From Gnetum montanum (lineage: Eukaryota > Streptophyta > Gnetopsida > Gnetales > Gnetaceae): a DNA stretch of 64,000 nt. A program made the position numbers and the translations under genes. Below are positions 1 through 10,247 of the stretch, piece by piece (position 1 is the first letter of the stretch; each line of letters opens with the position of its first letter). A model generated the notes under the pieces. That model did not search any database. It saw only the letters and a program-made list of their open reading frames with translations, and was not told the origin of the DNA. The stretch spans positions 264,777-328,776 of the forward strand of contig MNCI01002331.1 of the NCBI GenBank assembly GCA_015680685.1, given 5' to 3'.

Positions 1-858
1 GATGCTAAAATAGACTAGAAGATGCATCAAGCATATATGCTTAGAAGCCATGTTGCAGATATAAAAATTTCTGAAGATATATCCAAAGATCAGAAAGTTG
101 TTATTCCACTTCATGAAGCAATTCTGAGTCGTAAATCTTTTGTAACCTTTGATGGGAAGTTGGAATTTCTTGAGATTCCTAAAGAAGCTATATATCACTT
201 CTCTAACATTTTTTCTGCTTGACTCACAACTTCTATCAATCAATCTAAAGCTTTGTTAGATATTAAAGGAGCAAGAATATGACCAGTATTCCTACCATTC
301 TTTATAGAAGAAGAAATCAGAAAATAGAAGAAAAATGGACATCATTATGTCCATATCGGTCATATTGATATTTTGGTAAGTCCCAAGTTTAATTATAATA
401 TTGGAGCTGAATTTTTGGTTACTTTATTAGATAGAAGAGTAATAGGAGATGGAATGGAATAAGATCCATATGCTATTTGGGAATTAGCAAAGATTTGTCA
501 ATTCTAAAGAATTCTCAATGCTAATGCTATCTATTCAATTTAGCCAAATTATTAGCTCTCTTTTTTATGAGAATATTTCTTCAACCCTTTTATTGTGTGT
601 AGAAATTCATGGAGTTAAGTTATTACCTGGATCCATGTAAGCTACAATTGATGCTCAAGGAACCTTTCAGTTGATAAATACAATTCTTCTCAACCATAAG
701 CTCAAATGGGGAATGCAATTTCTAGTTGAAAGTAAACATATAGTTGCTTATGGTCACTTTATTAATGCTAAAAGTTACGTCAAAGGGTTTCCTCGCATTC
801 AGAAATTTGTGCAGGATCAAGAATTTTAGAAGATTCCAAAAAAAATGGAGTTACTACC
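1..858 (+). pseudogene. Endogenous pararetrovirus movement-protein region (decayed)
   Basis: Reading the plus strand with several stops and frame changes gives a 30K-superfamily-like movement protein, which in caulimovirids is the first domain of the polyprotein or the first ORF. Short recognisable pieces are ILSRKSFVTFDGKLEF near 145-200 and HIGHIDILVSPKFNYNIGAE followed by LLDRR near 350-440. The 5' end lies outside the window. The region is cut at 858 by a gypsy element, and the viral reading resumes at 4094. Part of it (about 660-858) occurs again at 17.24-17.45 kb. Stops about every 50-100 codons show it is not functional. The caulimovirid assignment rests mainly on the zinc knuckle, RT and RNase H downstream. 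Confidence 0.6.
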
Positions 859-2067
859 TGTTGAGGCCAACCTCACCCATGCTAGGCATAGGGCGTTGTT
901 TGAACGAGCACAATTTTTCAAAAAAATAAAAAAATAGAAAAACAATAAAAATAAAAAAAATAATAAAATTATAAATTTAAAAATAGAGTGCCATAAGGTT
1001 GCACATGGCCATTGTCCATGTGCTGGTGGGCTTCGTTGGTCCATAAACAATAGACAAACAAGCATCCACCCATGACTCATGACCCATGACAATTATCCTG
1101 TTTTGTTTCTTTTTCTTTGTAGCAGCGATATGAGGAAAAAGGAAAAAATAATACACGGAAAAGGTTGCTGGCAGTTTAGGGTTAGGGTTTTTCTCTCGCT
1201 GGGCCACTATTTAGAGGGAAGAGCAGAGCCAACAAAAGGAAGAAGTGGGAGTAGGAGAGAAACTAGTTTCTCTGAGGACGATCAGAGGAGAGGTGAGCAT
1301 CTCTCTCTGTTCCTACGCGGTCTTCCTCATGTGGCGATGATAGACGACAGGGTGGCAAGTCTCTTGTGGACAATAGTCTCTCTCTGTGCTGTAGAAAATG
1401 GCAGAGAAACGTACACGTGAGATGCAGGCGGGTGGTCAACATCAGCGATTTTTCTGTTCTAGCGGAGCCAGAGGGGTAGCGATTTTTCTATTCTAGAGGA
1501 GCTAGAGGGGCAGTGATTTTTCTGTTCTACTGAGAGCCATAGTGGGCAGTGATTTTTCTTTCTGTTGAAAGCCAGAGTTGGCAGCGATTTTCTATTCTGC
1601 GGGGAAGGCAACACAGACAAGCAGGCACTTGGGCTACAAGTTTTGCTACTTGGATCATCATTGCTTTGTGTTGAGTTAGGTTTTGTTTTGATCAATCATC
1701 TTTAATTTGATGTAAGGTTATTGTAACAAGACCATTACTATCTGTCAAATGTTTATTTCTGAGTAGATCGTTAAAATCAAACTTTTGCTTGTGTTTGGAG
1801 CTCTCAAACTCCTGGTTATTTTAAAAAAAGACAACAATTTTTCATTTCCCTTGCCACTTTATCTTTCTTGTTTAAGGTTGGGATAGTTATTCTATTTAAG
1901 TTTCTTTATCAAATTTCCTAGTTCAATTTATTAGTTTAAATGTCACATAGCTTTTTCAGTTGAGACTATTCCCGGGTTTCCGTACCCATATGAGAGGCAC
2001 CCTAGGCGATAGTCTCCTAAAATGAGTTTTCACAGGTGTTCACATATCCAAAATTTACACATCAACA
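859..2067 (+). repeat. 5' LTR of the gag-only gypsy element
   Basis: This 1.2 kb LTR (TGTTGAGG to ATCAACA) repeats from about 1240 onward in the 3' LTR at 3297-4088. A TATA-like CTATTTAGAG lies near 1207. The R/U5 part holds a short minisatellite (1443-1608). The ORFs called inside it are chance readings. Confidence 0.8.
1443..1608 (+). repeat. Minisatellite inside the 5' LTR (about 35-bp unit, 5 copies)
   Basis: Five imperfect units start near 1443, 1477, 1511, 1547 and 1582. Each begins CAGCGATTTTTCT or a close variant and continues with TCTAGCGGAGCCAGAGGGG-like sequence. The matching stretch of the 3' LTR (3498-3625) has four units. Confidence 0.75.
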
Positions 2068-2317
2068 CCTTTTTTGTGCTAGAATGAGGGCAGTTTCTCA
2101 ACCTTTTCTTTATTTTCCTTTTATGTTTCTTTTTCTTTTAAAAAAGAAAATTATCATATTTTTTATTACTGTCTATTTAATTTTTGCCTCCCTATTTCAG
2201 TTTTATTGCTCTATTTTAGTTTCATTTTCAAATCTCCAGTTTATATTTTAGCAATTCTTTTTTAAATTTGTTTTTCTAAAATTTAATTTAGGTGATTTAA
2301 ATCATTTTACTTTTAAT

Positions 2318-2416
2318 NNNNNNNNNNNNNNNNNNNNNNNNNNNNNNNNNNNNNNNNNNNNNNNNNNNNNNNNNNNNNNNNNNNNNNNNNNNNNNNNNNN
2401 NNNNNNNNNNNNNNNN
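2318..2416. other. Assembly gap (99 N)
   Basis: A run of N lies within the gypsy element, between the end of the 5' LTR leader and the gag fragment. It is about 100 bases and probably an arbitrary gap length. The start of gag may lie inside it. Confidence 0.95.
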
Positions 2417-2418
2417 CT

Positions 2419-3296
2419 CCCTTAGTAAGAAACCCTTTTAACTTTCACAATTATCATGACATACCAAAATCCCTTCAAAACATAAATCTGTTCTTCGATC
2501 CTACAACCCCTACGAATGATGCCCGCCAACACATACAATGTTTTGAAACCTTATTAGGGATCCACAACATTATACATAATGATGTGGCATGCAGGTTGTT
2601 TGTAACAACATTTAGGACCAAAGCAATCCAATGGTTCTTAATGCTTCCTAATGTCTCTATTAACCCATGGCAAGAATTCAAAAATAAGTTTTTGAATCAA
2701 TTTGACAAATTTACAAGCCCTGCTATTGCATCAAGCAACTTTACCAACCTAAGGAAGCTACCTGGGGAAAATGTTAGGGATTATAACCTTAGATTCCTTC
2801 ATCAACTTGCCTATGTGCCAAATGAGATGTGACCACAACCAGATGGTATCCTCAACTTTTATCTCTCTACCATTGATCCATTCTTCGCTTATACTATCAA
2901 ATCTGATCCAAACATAATGGAAATACAAGGTGCAATGTCAAAAGCTGTGGAATTAGAGCAAATAACCCTTATGAACAACATCCAAACCCAATTTTGGATG
3001 ATGAGTGTTAGTAACCCTATGCAATTAAACTCACTCGTACCAACTTTTCAAACATCTAATGTTATGCCTCAAGCTATTTTTCCCTTTCAATCAACTCAAC
3101 CTTTAAGTAATTACTCACAAGGCCCCATGTCCTCTTCATTCTTACCATCCAACATTGGTTTGAATGATGACCAATCAAAAGCCTTGATTCAAGCCATTAT
3201 AAACCCAAACGGGACATCAAATTTTGTTGAACCACCAACCCAAACTCAAAATCAGATGACCCAAATACTCACTTCACTACAAAAACTATTCGATGA
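2419..3296 (+). pseudogene. Gypsy gag fragment (retrotransposon gag domain)
   Basis: The translation fits the plant retrotransposon gag core: DPTTPTNDARQHIQCFETL, then FRTKAIQWFLMLP, WQEFKNKFLNQF and LRKLPGENVRDYNLRFLHQL. One in-frame stop (TGA at 2829) splits it. The C-terminal half is rich in Q, N and P. It ends where the truncated 3' LTR begins. No zinc knuckle or protease follows. The N-terminus is lost in the assembly gap. It is a capsid-like protein if ever expressed, now a pseudogene. Confidence 0.75.
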
Positions 3297-4088
3297 AGTG
3301 GGAATAAGAGAGAAACCAGTTTCTCTGAGGACGATCAGAGGAGAGGTGAGCATCTCTCTCTGTTCCTACATGGTCTTCCTCACGTGGCGATGGTAGATGG
3401 TAGGGCGTCAAGTCTCTTGTGGAAAGTAGTCTCTCTCTCTGCACTACAGAAAATGATAGGGAAATGTACACGCGAGATGCAGGCGGGTGGTCAACAACAA
3501 CAATTTTTTTGTTCTAGCAGAGCCAGAGGGGCAGCGATTTTTCTATTCTACTGAGAGCCAGAGTTGGCAGCGATTTTTCTTTCTGCTGAAAGCCGGAGTT
3601 GGCAACGATTTTCTGTTCTGCGGGGAAGGCAACACAGACAAGCAGGCACCTAGGCTACAAGTTTTGTTGCTTGGATCATCATTGTTTTGTGTTGAGTTAA
3701 GTTTTGTTTTGCTCAATCATCTTTAATTTGATGTAAGGTTATTGTAACAAGATCATTGCTATTTTTCAAATGTTTATTTCTGAATAGGTCGTTAAAATCA
3801 AAATTTTGCTTGTATTTGGAGCTCTCAAACTCTCGGTTATTTTAAAAAAAGACAACAATTTTTCATTTCCCTTGCCACTTTATTTTTCTTGTTTAAGGTT
3901 GGGATAGTTATTCTATTTAAGTTTCTTTATCAAATTTTCTAGTTCAATTTATTAGTTTAAATGTCACATAGCTTTTTCAACTGAGACTATTCCCGGGTTT
4001 CCATACCCATACGGGAGGCGCCCTAGGTAATAGTCTCCTAAAATGAGTTTTCATAAGTGTTCGTGTATCCAGAATTTATGCATCAACA
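3297..4088 (+). repeat. 3' LTR (5'-truncated) of the gag-only gypsy element
   Basis: Matches 1240-2067 closely, but the first ~380 bases of the LTR (U3) and any polypurine tract are missing. Gag runs directly into LTR sequence at GTGGGAATAAGAGAG. It ends ATCAACA, followed by the CTACC duplication. Confidence 0.8.
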
Positions 4089-4093
4089 CTACC

Positions 4094-4990
4094 TTATCCA
4101 ATAATTTGGACACTCTACAATTATTGAATTAGCCACATTACCTCTAGTTTTACCAATAGTTAGGTATGATGAAGAAGCCTTGTCCTTGAAGCCTAAAAGC
4201 TCTTCTACAAACATTGACTGTAAAGGAACTATTTTCATGCTACAAACTACTAAGGAGGTTAAAGGAAGAAAGCTAGTTGAAGGAGGTAAATGGCTGCCCA
4301 AGGGTTCTTATTATACAATGGCCTCTAAAGATGTTGTTCTAGACACTATAGTTGACTACAGTTATTTACAAGAGCACTCCATTGATTCAATGTCCAATAA
4401 GCAAGAAGAGGTTAGACAACTGAACTATTTACTACATTGGTCATCATATTGTAGTAAGAATTTAAATTAGATAGAAACCAAGGTAGATGAAATTATGGAT
4501 CATATAAATACATATGATGGGATAATTAGAGATAGAAAGAAAAAAGAAAAATAGATAAAAAAGAGTTTGTAAAAGAAGTGGTCTCCTTAGAAAATCAATT
4601 AAAGATAGTCACTACTCCAGAAGAGCTTAGATCAAGTGAGCGAGCTCAAATTTCTTTGTTCCCAGAACTATAAGCTCTGAAAGCTAAAATTGCAAAAATT
4701 AAAATAAGAAAAGGAATTAAAGCAGCCAGCAAGGAATAGAAACAAAAGTAGCAAAAGTGATCACGGAAGTGAATCACACTGCTAGGGCCAAGTCATGATG
4801 GCTTATCCAGAACATCTAAGAAGAGCTCCTCTTTCCTTTAGTGCTTATTTTAATATTCCAACCACTTTAGTGCCAATTTTTGACATATATTATCTTTCAC
4901 CTTGAGATATTCTACATATGATCCAAAACTGGGTAGAACACTTGAGGATCATCACCAATTCCTTTTACGTTGATCAAAGGATGGCCATTT
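4094..4990 (+). pseudogene. Endogenous pararetrovirus, region between movement protein and coat protein
   Basis: Continues the viral reading interrupted at 858. The longest open stretch (about 4180-4470) encodes a K/E-rich protein without a motif I know. Downstream to about 4760 is very rich in Lys, Glu and Gln, consistent with a coiled-coil or linker region ahead of the coat protein. The segment 4094-4805 has a close second copy at 17.45-18.16 kb. Confidence 0.5.
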
Positions 4991-5840
4991 TTTAGGGATG
5001 ACACGAACAATGGGAAAGATTTGCTATTAGTGATAGCATGAAAATCAAGCATCTAAAGATCAAGTTCTTGATAATGGTTACCAAGGATTATTTATAACAT
5101 TGTTGACCAAATTTATAGTAGAAGTGTCCAATAAGATGAAATTCCAAGATAAGTTGCTATTAAGTGCAAGTAAGCTCTACAAACTTGAAGAATTTAAGCA
5201 ATACAATGCTAATTATGGTAAGGAAATTTATCGTTTGGCACTACATAGGAATCCACTTAGAAATTATCATTATTTGCGATCATTGCCAAATAAATTATGT
5301 CAACTTGTGCTACATAATGCTCTTGTTGCTAATATCAATTTGTTACTTTCAGATTTTGTGGATGTGGTGCATATGGTTAGATTAGAATTATAAAAGGCTT
5401 ACTATAATATAAGTTTACATAAAATTTTACCATTTGCTAATGTATGTAAAAACCTTGATGGAGTTTTTGGAACTGCTAGAGGTAGAAAAGGATGCAAACC
5501 ATCTTAGAAAAGAAATTATTCTCACCGTCAAAGAGCATTTCCAGTTCAGAAAAAGCCTTGTCACTTTAGAGAGCATAAGTTTATTAAAAGAAGAAAGTAA
5601 ACGAACAAGAAGGCTATTTGTTACTATAATTGTAAAGAGCATGGGCATTATGCTTATGAATGTCCCAAAAAAAAAGACTCCAACTAAGATAAAGGCCTTT
5701 TTTAGTATGTACAGAGATGAATGGGAGCCCCTTGAATCCAAGGAAGAACTAGAAGCAAGTTTACTACAAGGTGATAAGGTGTATAGATTGCAGTTTTCTA
5801 ATGACTCTAATGCCTCCAACAACATAACAATTTCATAGGA
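4991..5840 (+). pseudogene. Endogenous pararetrovirus coat-protein region with zinc knuckle
   Basis: The stretch at 5100-5390 contains a basic, Leu/Tyr-rich segment (KEIYRLALHRNPLRNYHYL) typical in placing and composition of the caulimovirid coat domain. It is followed at 5619-5663, in another frame, by a Cys-His box reading C-YYN-C-KEHG-H-YAYE-C. This has three residues between the first two Cys instead of the usual two, so one codon may have been inserted. An acidic segment follows (5840-6000). Stops and frameshifts throughout make it a pseudogene. Confidence 0.6.
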
Positions 5841-6379
5841 AGAGCAAGATTCTGATAATGAAGTACTCGGTCCTAAAATGGTTAAAGGAATAGGAAACAA
5901 TGAAGAGCAAGAGTGGGATTATGAAGGTCTTGAGGAACTTGAATACTTCCTCAGCAAAGAAGAAGAGGAGATATATTCCACAGCCTTGGATGCCTCAACA
6001 TCTACTACTAATAGTTTATTAATCCTTTTTCTACAAGAAATCAAGCTACTATCAACCATGAAGATGATTGAGATGATGAACAGGAACAAACATCGACGTA
6101 CTCATTTGAACATTTAGCCCTCCTCTCTGAAGATGACAACTCCAGTGATGATAGTTTGGTGTATTTGGATACGCCAATAACTTCTAAGATGCCAAGAAAA
6201 TTTAAGATTATACCCTATGAAGAAAGCTTGGCTTATGCAAAGATGTTTGACTAAAGCAAATCGCCAAGAGGAGATACTGTTAAACAACTGCCCAAGCATG
6301 TTCTTTATCAAATCAAGAAGACAATCTCTACCATCTATGTGCTACTCATTCCTCTTAAGATCATCATAGATGAAAAAGC

Positions 6380-6820
6380 TAAATGACAAACATTCATGGC
6401 CTTCATTGATACAGGTTCTACTCTTAATTATGCACATGCTAAAGTAATAGAGAATTGGGTTCAGTCTACCAAACCCTTTAAAATTGAAACTATGAATGGT
6501 GTATGCTACCTAATTCAATTTGCATCAGAATTTTTGCTCAAATTAAAAGATACAATTGTAGGTGAAACAAATTTTATGTAGATTAGTGATAGTGGGTATG
6601 ATGTTGGTCTTGGTGTTAATTTCATGGATTCTGTGGCCCCTTATACAATTGGCAAAGAACTAATTGTGAGCACGATTGAAGGAAAAAAGGTAGTTGTGCC
6701 TCGAATTTCACTAGAATTGAGCAAACCTCAGCTTAAGCAAACATGCCAAATGAAGCTAAAAGCCTTCAATCCAAGTTTAAGTAGCATAATAAAAGAAGTT
6801 GATCTAGAGGATACATAAAG
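6380..6820 (+). pseudogene. Endogenous pararetrovirus aspartic protease region
   Basis: The D-T-G catalytic triplet is visible at 6408-6416 in the context AFIDTGSTLNYAHAKVIENW, the signature of retropepsin-like proteases. About 60 codons later an in-frame TAG precedes DSGYDVGLGVNFMDS (about 6587-6630), then a Lys-rich linker to the RT. In caulimovirids this protease releases the coat and polymerase products. One stop interrupts it. Confidence 0.7.
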
Positions 6821-6839
6821 GACAAAATACTAGAACTTG

Positions 6840-7550
6840 TAAAGACTGCTTAAATTTCAAGGAAAATTAAGCCTTAGTGATATTGATGAAGTTACAAGGA
6901 AGATTACATAATGTTACTGTAATCATTGCTTAGAATTTTGACCTAAGGATAGTCTGATCACATACATTCCCATGTGAAAAATTAATGAAGATGAAGTGAA
7001 GAGTCAAGTAGTAGAATTTGAGAATAAGGAATTAATTCGACCATCAACATCAAGCTATGCCTATGCTTGTTTTATTTTTAGAAATCATGCAAAAATAAAA
7101 CAAGGTAAAGCATGCATGATCATAAATTATATTCCTTTAAATGCAGGTACAATTGACATTACATGGCTACTATCAAATAAAGAAGAACTCATTCAATGAT
7201 TAGCCACCAAGAAAGTGTTTAGCAAATTTGACTTCAAGTTTGGCTATCATCAAATAAAAATAGCTGAAGCTGATATCCATAAAAATGCTCCAACATAGTT
7301 TTAGTTTTGCATGGATTCGATCTTTGGGAAGGTAAAATCTTTTGTGGCCAACTATCTTGATGATTTTTTCGTTTTCTCCGATTCTATCTTTGAACATTAT
7401 GATCATCTGATCTAATTTGCCAAGCTTTGTAAAACACATAGAATAGGGTTGTTGGATGACCCTAAAAAATTCCAAATTTGTCAAAATCAAATTGAGTTTC
7501 TTGATGATTTAATCAAAGATGGAAAAACCCACATGTAGCTACATGTGTTG
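6840..7550 (+). pseudogene. Endogenous pararetrovirus reverse transcriptase region
   Basis: RT blocks are visible: an N-terminal segment near 6996-7199 (ELIRPSTSSYAYACFIFRNH), FSKFDFKFGYHQIKI at about 7217-7263, and the catalytic box Y-L-D-D at 7353-7364 (in NYLDDFFVFSDS). After it comes LDDPKKFQICQNQIEFLDDL. Parts between the blocks are missing, and there are stops at 7197 and near 7300. The order protease-RT-RNase H and the YLDD box fit caulimovirids better than Ty3 elements. Non-functional. Confidence 0.75.
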
Positions 7551-7739
7551 TAGAAAATTAATTAGTTTCTAGACAAGATAGAATCCAAGGAACAATGTAT
7601 GCACTTCTTGGGATGTGTTAATTACATGTCTAAACAAATTGATCATCTCTCACATCAAATGGCGCATATTTGAAGATGTAAGAATTCATCCCCATTTGCA
7701 TGGATGTCAAAAGCTACAAAGTAAGTAGTTCAGCTAAAG

Positions 7740-8275
7740 TAGATTTGTCTAAAGTTGCCTTTGCTAGAACCTATGTTAACAGGCCCCTACATTCTTAATA
7801 CTAATGCTATCTATGAAGCATGGGCTGCTGTTCTACTAAAAGCTACAAGATCCAGGGGTTCAAAACCGATCTATTCCTATGCATTAGGTGTCTTTGCCAA
7901 GAATGAGCTCAACTATTGGCATGCAAAAAAGGAAATTCTCACCACCATTAGAGGTCTAGAAAAATTTCATGCTTACCTCATTGAAGAACCTTTCATTCTT
8001 TGCACCAATTCATCCAGCCTATCTACCCTCCTAAAAAGAAATATTACCACATCTTCCAAATTATAGAGATTTACATGGTGGCAGTTCCTCCTATCTCAGT
8101 ATGTTTTCATTGTTGAACAAATCTCCTTAGACGCTAATGCTCTTCCTGATGCCCTGATCAGAGAATTAAAATGTTTCATGATAATAGCCTCTCCAGAAAG
8201 TTCCTTTGAATTGCCAACCTCAAGTAATGAAGATTGGCTCCATTGGTCCCTTAGCATGATCAAACAACATGTCAC
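7740..8275 (+). pseudogene. Endogenous pararetrovirus RNase H region and end of the polyprotein
   Basis: An open stretch (7755-8066) reads KPIYSYALGVFAKNELNYWH, then AKKEILTTIRGLEKFHAYL and EEPFILCTNSS. These are the RNase H motifs of plant pararetroviruses, where the usual acidic residue of the TD pair appears here as N. A tail fragment (about 8095-8150) reads VFIVEQISLDANALPDALI, matching the usual C-terminal end of the RNase H domain. No integrase follows, as expected for a pararetrovirus. The copy ends at about 8275 against an inverted-repeat arm. Confidence 0.75.
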
Positions 8276-8298
8276 CTAGTGTCGCAACATCAACATCT

Positions 8299-8519
8299 AC
8301 TTTCCTCAAGAATCTAGTAGCAGTGCAACCCATCTGTATCCTACAATTGATTTCTTCCTTAACATGGCTAGTTGAATTGATTGTATTATCAAAAATTTGA
8401 AATGGACAAGGATGGAACCTAAAATGCTTCATCACCTTCACTAGCATGCAATCCTAGATAATATTCTACTGATCCATCAGCAACTCTTCAGCAGTCAAAA
8501 TGACCCAAACTACCTTTTC
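8299..8519 (-). repeat. Left inverted-repeat arm, outer part
   Basis: The reverse complement of this stretch matches about 19015-19240. For example, CTGATCCATCAGCAACTCTT here corresponds to the complementary run at about 19062-19081. The arm continues at 16365 once the inserted 8525-16359 element is removed. No coding function recognised. Confidence 0.75.
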
Positions 8520-8524
8520 ATCCT

Positions 8525-9353
8525 TGATGGGACATGATATCGCATGGGCTGTGATATCGTGTACGCGATATTGTGGCCGTTGCAATATTGCATCCCTCGC
8601 GATATCATGTATGCGATATCACAGTGCGCCGTCATATCTATAAATAAGAGGCAGCTCTCCCTTATTTCCTCATCCTAGGCTAAACAGTAGGGAAACTCTG
8701 GTAGATTGATCACTTTAGAGATAGAATATTTTCCATGTGTCCATAGTAGGAGTCCCAAAGTGAACGGATCTTTATTCGAGCAAACATTGTACCTGAACAC
8801 AAGTTTGTGTACGACAATAAAGATGAGCTTTCTAGATAAACCTTGTAGTGCACGGAATAGGATTTTATTATTGTTATTTATTACCTGTTATTTATTACTT
8901 GTTATTTACTGTTTTCCTTCTCAACCCTTTTCTCCTAGTTAAGTGCCTCAGTACGACCACTTCGAGCACGTGTGTTACGCGTGGTGATCCCAGCAACAAT
9001 TAGTGTTTGGTAACCATGGTTGCATCGGTTCAGGGTGTGTACGGTAAGTGGGAATGGATGTTGACGCTAGGTAATTTAGACTTAGTCTATTAGTTAAAGT
9101 TAGTGATTAGTTTCTCAACCCTTCAACTCAATAGCATAGAAGACATAAAACATAAAAAGCATAAAAATCATATACCTCGGACTTACTTAACCATACACCA
9201 TGACAACTACAAGTAAGTCTGGGAAGACAACAAATAATTAACCCTAAGTGTTCCATGGGGTGTGTAGGCACTTAATCTGCGGAGTTCAACTGGATCGCAC
9301 GTGCTATGCTCGTATTCGTATGGTTGAGTGTAGGGGTATCTCACCACTCATCA
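8525..9353 (+). repeat. Element 1 outer 5' LTR
   Basis: An 829-bp LTR. U3 carries a cluster of GATATC/GATATT palindromes (8533-8625) just before the TATA box in CATATCTATAAATAAGAGG (8635-8653). The conserved R/U5 motif GAAACTCTGGTAGATTGATC follows at about 8692. The last bases are CACTCATCA. Confidence 0.9.
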
Positions 9354-9354
9354 T

Positions 9355-10104
9355 TGATGGAATTCAATATCGTTGTGCGCTATCATATCTATAAGTAAGA
9401 GGTAGCTCTCCCTTATTTCCTTATCGTAGGCTAAACAGTAGGGAAACTCTGGTAGATTGATCACTCTAGAGATAGAATATTTTCCATTTGCCCACAGTAG
9501 GAGTCCCAAAGTGAATGGATCTTTATTCGAGCAATCATTGTACTTGAACACAAGTTTGTGTACGGCAATAAAGATGAGCTTCCTGGATAAACCTTGCAGT
9601 GCATGGAATAGGATTTTATTACTGTTATTTATTACCTGTTAATTATTACTTTTTATCTACTATTTTCCTTCTCAATCCTTTTCTCCTAGTTAAGTGCCTC
9701 AGTATGACCACTTTGAGCACGTGCGTTATGCGTGGTGATCCCAGCAATGATTAGCATTTGGTAACCACGGTTGCATCAATTTAGGGTGTGTACGATAAGT
9801 GGGAACGAATGCTAACGCTAGGTAATTTAGACTTAGTCCATTAGTTAAAGTTAGTGATTAGTTTCTCAACCCTTAAACTCAATAGCATAGGAGACATAAA
9901 ACATAAAAAGCATAAAAATCATATACCTCGGACTTACTTAACCATACACCGTGACAACTACAAGTAAGTCTGGGAAGACAACAAATAATTAACCCTATGT
10001 GTTCCATGGGGTGTGTAGGCATTTAGTTTGCGCAGTTCGATTGGATCGTGTGTTCTATGCTCGTATTTGTATGGTTGAGTGTAGGGGTATCTCGCAACTC
10101 ATCA
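9355..10104 (+). repeat. Element 1 inner 5' LTR (tandem copy, U3 deleted)
   Basis: A second LTR starts one base after the first ends. Its U3 lacks about 77 bases, essentially the whole GATATC palindrome cluster, so TGATGGAATTCAATATC runs almost straight to CATATCTATAAGTAAGAGG. The rest matches the outer LTR and the 3' LTR. It ends AACTCATCA and is followed by the primer site. Confidence 0.9.
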
Positions 10105-10105
10105 T

Positions 10106-10123
10106 TGGCGCTGTTGCTGAGGA
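10106..10123 (+). promoter_or_regulatory. Element 1 primer-binding site (tRNA-Asp type, mutated)
   Basis: TGGCGCTGTTGCTGAGGA, two differences from the complement of the plant tRNA-Asp(GUC) 3' end, as used by Athila/Calypso elements. It lies one base after the LTR. Confidence 0.85.
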
Positions 10124-10247
10124 CTAAGTGTTTGTGTGCCAAATAGAACATAGGATATCACTCACATCATTGGGAGCCTAAAAGAACCTTCGGGTTAATT
10201 AAATAAGAATTTATATAACAGTAATTAGTACACCGAGATAAACTAAA

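Larger units (their letters stand above)
859..4088 (+). mobile_element. Gag-only Ty3/gypsy-type LTR retrotransposon inserted in the pararetrovirus
   Basis: The element starts TGTTGAGG and ends ATCAACA, bounded by a perfect 5-bp target duplication CTACC (854-858 and 4089-4093). The insertion is proved by the second pararetrovirus copy at 17.43 kb, which reads straight through this point. It holds a full 5' LTR, an assembly gap, a gag fragment and a 5'-truncated 3' LTR. No protease, RT or integrase is visible. It is therefore non-autonomous or internally deleted, though the gap prevents certainty. No tRNA primer site was recognisable after 2067. Confidence 0.85.

Noticed and set aside
8706-8942. 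Similar ORFs of 60-78 codons at 8706, 9457 and 15712 (start MITLEIEYFP)
   Set aside because: They lie at the same place in the three LTRs of element 1. The similarity is LTR identity, and the frame differs in length between copies.
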